In this document: one piece after another, positions 8,184-12,352 of the stretch | Numbering within the stretch: the first letter of the stretch is position 1 | How the letters are laid out: the number at the start of each line of letters is the position of its first letter | Assembly (NCBI GenBank): GCA_003154025.1 | Contig: PMCE01000267.1 | Coordinates: 1 to 13,887, forward strand | Direction: 5' to 3' | Length of the DNA: 13,887 bases | DNA from: Syntrophaceae bacterium | Lineage (GTDB): Bacteria > Desulfobacterota > SM23-61 | Position numbers and translations under genes: made by a program | The notes under the pieces: generated by a model | Databases searched by the model: none | What the model was told of the DNA's origin: nothing | Seen by the model: the letters and a program-made list of their open reading frames with translations, nothing else

Positions 8184-8603
8184 CTAAGTCGAAACGCCCT
8201 GGGCCTGGGGCACATTCTTGCGGATGAAGTCGATGATATCGTCAAAGCTCGCGTGGACGGAAAAAATGCCCTTCACGCCGATCTGATTCAAGGCCTCGAA
8301 ATCCCTCTTGGGGATGATGCCTCCCATGATGATCAGGACATCTCCGACTCCCCTTTTCTTCAGGGCTTCCGTCACCAACCGGGCGGTCGCGATGTGAGCG
8401 CCCGCCAGGCTGCTGATGCCGACCACATCCACTCCTTCCTGTAAAACCGCCTGAGCGACCATATCCGGGGTGTTGCGGAGCCCGGTGTAAATGACCTCCA
8501 TCCCGGCGTTCCTCAGGGCCATGGACACCAACTTGGCCCCCCGGTCATGACCGTCCAGGCCTACTTTGGAAATGAGAACTCTTATTCTGGGGCTTGCTTC
8601 CAT
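8184..8603 (-). CDS. Acyl-CoA mutase small subunit, cobalamin-binding domain
   Basis: This 139-residue protein is a stand-alone Rossmann-like B12 domain, the partner of the large subunit encoded 14 bases downstream. The DxHxxG signature is present as D17-G-H19-D-R-G22, where His19 would be the lower axial cobalt ligand (base-off/His-on binding). The nucleotide-tail pocket is marked by VGISSLAGAH and IIMGGIIPKRD. Length is normal for split mutases, such as archaeal or Firmicutes methylmalonyl-CoA mutase and the small subunits of isobutyryl- or 2-hydroxyisobutyryl-CoA mutase. The start has GGGAG about eight bases upstream. No MeaB-type chaperone GTPase or epimerase gene is visible nearby, which is unusual for a complete methylmalonyl-CoA locus, although they may lie elsewhere. 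Confidence 0.95.
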   Translation of the reverse strand: MEASPRIRVLISKVGLDGHDRGAKLVSMALRNAGMEVIYTGLRNTPDMVAQAVLQEGVDVVGISSLAGAHIATARLVTEALKKRGVGDVLIIMGGIIPKRDFEALNQIGVKGIFSVHASFDDIIDFIRKNVPQAQGVST

Positions 8604-8713
8604 CTGCCTACTCCCTTCCCGGAATCTTCGGACCTTGGGAGAGAAATACCCCGACGGTTCTCCCGGGACCTCGATTCCCTATGATGAACGAGACTGTCTG
8701 AACAGGATTTGGC
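8604..8713. other. 110-base intercistronic gap with weak hairpin
   Basis: This is one of the longest gaps in the minus-strand block. GGGAGA at 8637-8642 pairs with TCTCCC at 8659-8664. An inner ACC/GGT pair (8648-8650 with 8656-8658) closes a five-base loop, with a five-base bulge on one side. No T-run follows. I could not find a convincing -35/-10 pair for an internal promoter ahead of the mutase genes. The gap may hold a processing site or nothing. Confidence 0.3.
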
Positions 8714-9487
8714 TCAGGGGTAGAAATCGGGGAATTTTTTCTGCGCCCTAAAAGCTTCCACATCGTGGCCCGGGAAAACGGTCCCTCCCCTTTCCTCGGC
8801 CAGGACCTTCAACCTCTGGATGGATTTCATGGCTAAGTCCGAATTCCAAACGATCCCGGGCAGGATTCCCTTTTCCAGGTTCCGCTTCAACGGAACCGAG
8901 TCCCCGGCCAGGATGACGGTCCCGGTCCGCGGGAGGTCCACGACTAACGCCTGGGTCCCGGGGCTGTGTCCGTGGGAAAGGACGATCGTCGCTCCTTTGA
9001 AAAGATGGTAATCCCCATCGATCAGCTTCCATTTCAGGTTCGGGTAGTCGAAATCCGCCTTCCGATAACTGCTGGCCGCCCATGGGGCGGGGTGATGGGC
9101 ATAGCGGTATTCATCCACTTGGACGAGGATCTGGGAATCCGGGAAATAACGCAGAGCGCCCGCGTGGTCGATATGCAGATGGGAGAGAACGATATAGCGG
9201 ACATCGCGGACGGAAAGGTTCAAGGCCCGCAGGTACTCCCGGATGTCCCCCTCCGGCTTCATGGAGATGGAGAGGTAGGCGGCAGCAGGCCCCCAGGCCT
9301 TCTGGGCGTCCTGGATGATATCCGGATCACATCCGGCATCGAAGAGGATGTTGCCCTCATCGGCTTTTATGAAATAGACGAAGATGGGCGAGTCTATTTT
9401 TTTCCCCATGCCGCGCCCGGCCAGGAGCAGACTCTGATCGATTTTACCGTCGGCATTATGCAAAACGTACAGACCGCGAATCGCCAT
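8714..9487 (-). CDS. Metallo-beta-lactamase-fold hydrolase, N-acyl homoserine lactonase type
   Basis: This 257-residue cytoplasmic hydrolase has the complete dinuclear zinc ligand set of AiiA-type lactonases: H103, H105, D107 and H108 in SHLHIDHAG, H174 in SHGHSPGTQ, D196 in LAGDSVPL and H241 in FPGHDVE. The family opens lactone rings of N-acyl homoserine lactones and other gamma- or delta-lactones; some relatives cleave thioesters or other esters. The frame stays open upstream to 9658, but those codons overlap the GntR gene. The ATG at 9487, preceded by GGAAGGG and followed by MAIRGLYVLH, is the natural start, 13 bases after the regulator's stop. Position next to the regulator suggests it acts early in the pathway or on the inducer. 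Quorum quenching is possible but not supported by the neighbours. Confidence 0.88.
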   Translation of the reverse strand: MAIRGLYVLHNADGKIDQSLLLAGRGMGKKIDSPIFVYFIKADEGNILFDAGCDPDIIQDAQKAWGPAAAYLSISMKPEGDIREYLRALNLSVRDVRYIVLSHLHIDHAGALRYFPDSQILVQVDEYRYAHHPAPWAASSYRKADFDYPNLKWKLIDGDYHLFKGATIVLSHGHSPGTQALVVDLPRTGTVILAGDSVPLKRNLEKGILPGIVWNSDLAMKSIQRLKVLAEERGGTVFPGHDVEAFRAQKKFPDFYP

Positions 9488-9492
9488 GAGAG

Positions 9493-9499
9493 CCCTTCC
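9493..9499 (-). promoter_or_regulatory. Ribosome binding site fixing the lactonase-type gene start
   Basis: GGAAGGG lies in the 13-base gap between the GntR stop codon (9501-9503) and the ATG at 9485-9487. It supports the short start and tight coupling of the two genes. Confidence 0.75.
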
Positions 9500-9500
9500 A

Positions 9501-10226
9501 TCACCCTCTGGAGAGGATGGACCGGTGTTTGAATAAATCCGACCGGCAGTAAGATCGCGCCCACTCGATGATCTCCCCCGGCTCGGAGTAATAAAACCTC
9601 TCGATGCACAGAACCGGGCTTTGGGGGGAGACCCCCAAAGATTTGGCCAGCTTGGCATCGGCTTGCGTGGCGGTTATGTTTTGGATGCACTTGTTGAGGC
9701 GGATGTTGAGCTTCTTTTCCAGGGCCAGAACGACGGGCGTCTCGGCGATATCCTCTACCTTTAAATGCTTGCCGATGTGCTCGGGCAGGAAGACGGAAAG
9801 GTGGTAGAGGGGTTGGTCCTTCAAAAAGCGGATCCCCTGGATATGGACGAATTTTCCCTTTTCCACGTTGAAAATTTTATGGAGTTCCTTGGAGACTTTC
9901 CCGTGGGAAAACCCGAGCAGATGAAACCGGGTATGAGCCCCGAACCCGATGATGTCCCGGATGGACCCCAGGGTCCAGGCGCCGTCGGTCGTCGGGCTGG
10001 GGGATACGAAGGTTCCCCTTCCCGGATGGCGATAGATGACCCCTTCCATCCTCAGGCTCTCTAAAGCCTGCCGAACGGGGCTCTTGCTGGTTTGAAATTG
10101 TTTGGTCAGGTCGTCTTCCGTGGGCAGCCGGTCCCCCGGACCGTACTCCCCCGCCCTGATCTTCGACAGCAGGTAGTCCTTGATTTGCGAATGGATGGGG
10201 CGAAAGGAATTCATGATCTGAAACAC
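9501..10226 (-). CDS. GntR-family transcriptional regulator with UTRA domain (HutC subfamily)
   Basis: This 241-residue DNA-binding regulator has an N-terminal winged helix at about 8-75, with AGEYGPGDRLPTEDDL, recognition-helix region SKSPVRQALESLRMEG and wing HPGRGTFV. A UTRA effector-binding domain spans about 95-235, with LYHLSVFLPE, TATQADAKLAKSLGV and the end pattern IEWARSYCRSDLF. HutC-type regulators usually repress their own operon and release DNA when a pathway metabolite binds. It is the first gene of the minus-strand block, 13 bases before the lactonase-type gene, so it likely controls the whole catabolic operon and its ligand is probably a pathway substrate or intermediate. Start: GTG at 10226, or ATG at 10214 (MNSFRPIHSQ); neither has a good ribosome site. 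The ATG would still keep the whole winged helix. Confidence 0.93.
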   Translation of the reverse strand: MFQIMNSFRPIHSQIKDYLLSKIRAGEYGPGDRLPTEDDLTKQFQTSKSPVRQALESLRMEGVIYRHPGRGTFVSPSPTTDGAWTLGSIRDIIGFGAHTRFHLLGFSHGKVSKELHKIFNVEKGKFVHIQGIRFLKDQPLYHLSVFLPEHIGKHLKVEDIAETPVVLALEKKLNIRLNKCIQNITATQADAKLAKSLGVSPQSPVLCIERFYYSEPGEIIEWARSYCRSDLFKHRSILSRG

Positions 10227-10227
10227 T

Positions 10228-10251
10228 TTATCATAATAAATATAATGTTAA
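10228..10251. promoter_or_regulatory. Candidate operator palindrome for the GntR regulator
   Basis: TTATCAT (10228-10234) and ATGTTAA (10245-10251) form inverted half sites with one mismatch and a 10-base AT-rich spacer. They sit at the expected transcription start, between the promoter and the regulator's start codon, the usual place for an autorepressor site. The surroundings are AT-rich, so chance similarity is possible. Confidence 0.4.
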
Positions 10252-10254
10252 TAC

Positions 10255-10283
10255 TTTTTATGAAATATCGCGGGCTTTGTCAA
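10255..10283 (-). promoter_or_regulatory. Sigma-70-type promoter of the GntR-led operon
   Basis: On the minus strand a perfect TTGACA (10278-10283) is followed after exactly 17 bases by TAAAAA (10255-10260), a 4/6 match to the -10 consensus. Transcription would start near 10248, giving a leader of about 20-35 bases. The AT-rich stretch around it contrasts with the GC-rich genes. Confidence 0.6.
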
Positions 10284-10284
10284 C

Positions 10285-10407
10285 AGAAAAATAAAGCTTG
10301 CCCACCCCCCGTTTCTCGTGAACGTAGAGCTTCCCCCTCCTTCTTCCCCCAGTCTTCAGCGCGAAGGGCTCTTTCCTCAAATAACCGGAGGTGGGCAAGA
10401 AAAATAA
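10285..10407. repeat. Inverted-repeat element bounded by direct repeats
   Basis: CTTGCCCACC (10297-10306) and GGTGGGCAAG (10390-10399) are perfect 10-base inverted repeats 83 bases apart. Shorter nested complementarity lies inside (AGAGC/GCTCT, and CTTC/GAAG around a small loop). The ten bases AGAAAAATAA occur on both sides, at 10285-10294 and 10398-10407. The arrangement could be a small MITE-like insertion with a target duplication, or a folded RNA. Read on the minus strand, the outer stem is followed by CTTTATTTTT, so it could also act as a terminator just before the GntR promoter. No protein is encoded here. Confidence 0.5.
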
Positions 10408-10430
10408 GGCCCCCGGCAGCGTCGGGGGCC
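10408..10430 (-). terminator. Rho-independent-type terminator, minus strand
   Basis: An 8-base-pair, all-GC stem, GGCCCCCG (10408-10415) with CGGGGGCC (10423-10430), closes a seven-base loop. On the minus strand it is followed by TTATTTTT, the classical layout. The plus strand has only CTAAATAAG after the stem, so termination there would be weaker. No gene reads into it from the right on the minus strand, so it may stop antisense or small-RNA transcription before the GntR promoter. Confidence 0.6.
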
Positions 10431-10500
10431 CTAAATAAGATTTGAAACATGATGCAAGTCATACGGGTCTTTATGCGCATTGATTACATTTAGATTTGTG

Positions 10501-10647
10501 CCAGCACAGGCCTCCGGCAGAGCCGGAGGTTTGAGAAACCTTGCCCGCCCAGAACGAAAATAAAACTACCACTGCCTGAAGCAGTCCTCCTTCCGGGCCC
10601 CGCCTCAGGCATTCCGGAAAGGTTAAACCCGGAGAGCCGGGGTTCTT
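10501..10647 (+). promoter_or_regulatory. Structured leader with four hairpins upstream of the pterin-enzyme operon
   Basis: The region from 10431 to 10719 has no gene. Hairpins: CCTCCGGC/GCCGGAGG (10511-10518 with 10522-10529); ACTGC/GCAGT (10571-10575 with 10581-10585); TTCCGG/CCGGAA (10591-10596 with 10614-10619), with an inner GCC/GGC pair and flanking CC/GG; and CCCGG/CCGGG (10628-10632 with 10637-10641). The first hairpin shares bases with GGTTT-GAG-AAACC (10528-10540), so two folds exclude each other, as in switches and attenuators. Placement 70-220 bases before genes for a probable tungsten/molybdenum enzyme makes a Moco/Tuco-type riboswitch conceivable. I cannot confirm the consensus by eye, and a repetitive element or minus-strand RNA is an alternative. 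Confidence 0.4.
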
Positions 10648-10719
10648 CAGACGGAAGTTAGGATTGCAGGATTTTGGCGGATCATCCCAAGGGGAGAAAG
10701 AACAGGGAAACGAGTTATT

Positions 10720-11637
10720 ATGGGAAGCCACGTTGAAAAAAAGGATATTCTCGACCCCGAGGTCGGCTGGCTCAGCCTGAATCCGACCTGTTCCCGCCGG
10801 CAGACCTTGAAATGGGGCGGCCTTTCGATCATCGGGATTTCGGTGCTCGGGCCGGTTCTCGCCCAGGGAGCCACCAAGCCACTGATCCTCATGGACCAGG
10901 CCCAGGGCCTCGTGGTCGCGGACCCGATGAAGTGCGTCGGGTGCGGGCGTTGCGAGCTGGCGTGTACCGAATTCAACGACGGGAAAGCGGCTCCGGCCAT
11001 GTCGCGGATCAAAGTCTGGCGGAATCTGAACTTCGGGCTCGGAGGGGTATCGGCCTGGCGTGAGGGGGAGGGCAATTGGGGGGACGGGCTGGTGGTGCAG
11101 GACCTCTGCAAGCAGTGCCCCCACCCGGTGCCCTGCGCCAACATCTGTCCGGAGAATGCCATCGTACTCGCGCCCTCGGACAATGCGCGCATGGTCGACC
11201 CGGAAAAGTGCACGGGCTGCAAGATATGCCTCAAAGCCTGTCCCTGGGAGATGATCTCCTTCGATCCCGATTCTCACAAAGCTACCAAGTGCCACCTCTG
11301 CAACGGAAAGCCGAAATGCGTGGAGGCCTGTCCGGCCCAGTCGCTCAGCTTTGTTCCCTGGCGTGACCTGACCGATCGGGTACCTCCCCGGATCGTGAAC
11401 ACGATCCAGCTCCCTTCGGACAGGTCTGGAGCCTGCCAGCAATGCCATCTACCCGGCATGACGAAGAACGTCAGCCAGGGGATGGGGATCTTCCGGGGTG
11501 CGGTGAAGGGAGGCAGACCCCCCTCCGCCAGGGAGTTCGGATTCAGGTGGATTGACCTGGCCGGCTCGATTCTGGTTCCCCTGGCGGTGGTCGGCGTAGT
11601 GGCCCATGCGGTTCTGCGGAAGGTGGTGAAAGAATGA
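10720..11637 (+). CDS. Tat-exported four-[4Fe-4S] electron-transfer subunit with C-terminal membrane anchor and CxxCH motif
   Basis: This 305-residue protein resembles HybA/DmsB/YdhX-type subunits. A Tat signal is visible: SRRQTLK (25-31) followed by a hydrophobic stretch to about 48 ending VLAQGA. Four clusters' worth of cysteines follow: C72/C75/C78/C82, C130/C133/C139/C143, C164/C167/C170/C174 and C191/C194/C200/C204. A transmembrane helix lies at about 278-298 near the C-terminus, as in HybA. It would pass electrons outside the membrane between the catalytic subunit and the b-type cytochrome encoded next, whose ATG overlaps this stop. Unusually, C239-QQ-C242-H243, between the last cluster and the anchor, is a CxxCH haem-c motif. 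The ribosome site at the ATG is weak. The start is chosen because it leaves a typical Tat n-region. Confidence 0.9.
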   Translation: MGSHVEKKDILDPEVGWLSLNPTCSRRQTLKWGGLSIIGISVLGPVLAQGATKPLILMDQAQGLVVADPMKCVGCGRCELACTEFNDGKAAPAMSRIKVWRNLNFGLGGVSAWREGEGNWGDGLVVQDLCKQCPHPVPCANICPENAIVLAPSDNARMVDPEKCTGCKICLKACPWEMISFDPDSHKATKCHLCNGKPKCVEACPAQSLSFVPWRDLTDRVPPRIVNTIQLPSDRSGACQQCHLPGMTKNVSQGMGIFRGAVKGGRPPSAREFGFRWIDLAGSILVPLAVVGVVAHAVLRKVVKE

Positions 11638-12281
11638 AAAGAACCTATCTCCATCCATTCCCCCTGAGAATCTGGCACTGGGTGAACGCTCTTCTTGTCC
11701 TGCTCCTCCTCATTACGGGCATCCAGCTCCGGATTTCCGGTGTGCCCTCTCTGGGGCCCCGCCATCCCTCTCTCTGGATCCACAAATACGCCGGCTGGGC
11801 GATGGTGGCCTCCTGCATCTTCTGGCTCGCGTACAGCCTGGCCAGCCGGAATTTGAGCCGGCAGTACGCGTTCAGGGCGCGGGACTTTAAGGGGATGTTC
11901 GCCCAGGCGAAGTTTTATCTGATCTCGATTTTCAAGGGGGAGGAGAACCCGTTCCGCCCGTCGCCCGAAGAAAAATTCAACCCTCTGCAGAAGCTGGCCT
12001 ACGGTTCGATCATGTGCATCTTCGCCCCGATCCTGATGGTCACCGGTCTCCTCTGCAGCGATATCCAATTTTTGCGCAAATATATTCTGCTCTGGGACGT
12101 CGCGGGGCTGGTGAATGCCATCCATGTCCTGAGCGCCTACGTGTTCGTCCTTTACCTGGTGGTCCACCTCTACATGGCGACCCTGGGCCGGACGATGTTT
12201 GCGCACATAAAAGCCATGATCGTGGGTTATGAGGAAGAGCCCGACGAGCCCGCGATGGAAGTCGGGGAAAACGCGCCGTAA
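11634..12281 (+). CDS. Di-haem b-type cytochrome membrane subunit (FdnI/cytochrome b561-like)
   Basis: This 215-residue integral membrane protein has four hydrophobic helices (about 16-32, 48-69, 120-141 and 160-182). Candidate haem ligands are H15 in RIWHWVN, H50 in LWIHKYAG, H164 in NAIHVLS and H178 in VVHLYMATLG. The 14-residue spacing of the last pair and overall order match formate dehydrogenase-N gamma subunit (FdnI) and the E. coli YdhU type. Such subunits exchange electrons between a periplasmic iron-sulfur partner and membrane quinones. Translation is coupled to the iron-sulfur gene by an ATGA overlap. The soluble C-terminal tail is acidic (EEEPDEPAMEVGE). It most likely anchors the complex and links it to the quinone pool; the direction of electron flow cannot be read from the sequence. 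Confidence 0.92.
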   Translation: MKRTYLHPFPLRIWHWVNALLVLLLLITGIQLRISGVPSLGPRHPSLWIHKYAGWAMVASCIFWLAYSLASRNLSRQYAFRARDFKGMFAQAKFYLISIFKGEENPFRPSPEEKFNPLQKLAYGSIMCIFAPILMVTGLLCSDIQFLRKYILLWDVAGLVNAIHVLSAYVFVLYLVVHLYMATLGRTMFAHIKAMIVGYEEEPDEPAMEVGENAP

Positions 12282-12302
12282 CGATCCTCCTTTTTCTTTA
12301 CC

Positions 12303-12330
12303 CTTTCACTTTCTCCTGCACTTTCACTTT
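12303..12330 (+). repeat. Short direct repeat in pyrimidine-rich gap before the pterin-enzyme gene
   Basis: CTTTCACTTT occurs at 12303-12312 and again at 12321-12330, 18 bases apart, in a 71-base pyrimidine-rich gap between the cytochrome stop and the next ATG. A clear GGAAGG ribosome site follows at 12340-12345. The repeat may be slippage or a protein-binding site. No promoter or terminator is evident. Confidence 0.35.
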
Positions 12331-12352
12331 TTTGTCAACGGAAGGATAGACC

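Noticed and set aside
9488..9658. N-terminal extension of the lactonase-type protein.
   Set aside because: It overlaps the GntR coding region out of frame, looks non-conserved, and a good ribosome site precedes the internal ATG at 9487.
10480..10494. TTGAT half site suggesting an FNR box upstream of the pterin-enzyme operon, as in E. coli ydh genes.
   Set aside because: The second half does not match ATCAA at the right spacing.
10498..10503. Minus-strand TGGCAC resembling the -24 part of a sigma-54 promoter.
   Set aside because: No TTGC-like -12 element follows at the required spacing.
10565..10590. CCACTG-like stretch suggesting a cobalamin riboswitch.
   Set aside because: No B12 box (AGCCAGGAGACC-like) follows, and the downstream genes are not B12-related; the B12 enzyme lies on the other strand.
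10471..11448. Minus-strand open frame of 325 codons across the leader and iron-sulfur gene.
   Set aside because: It lies opposite a gene with four perfect cluster motifs and runs through hairpin-rich DNA; it has no family resemblance.
11274..12206. Minus-strand open frame of 310 codons opposite the cytochrome gene.
   Set aside because: Antisense shadow; the plus strand has conserved haem ligands and membrane helices.
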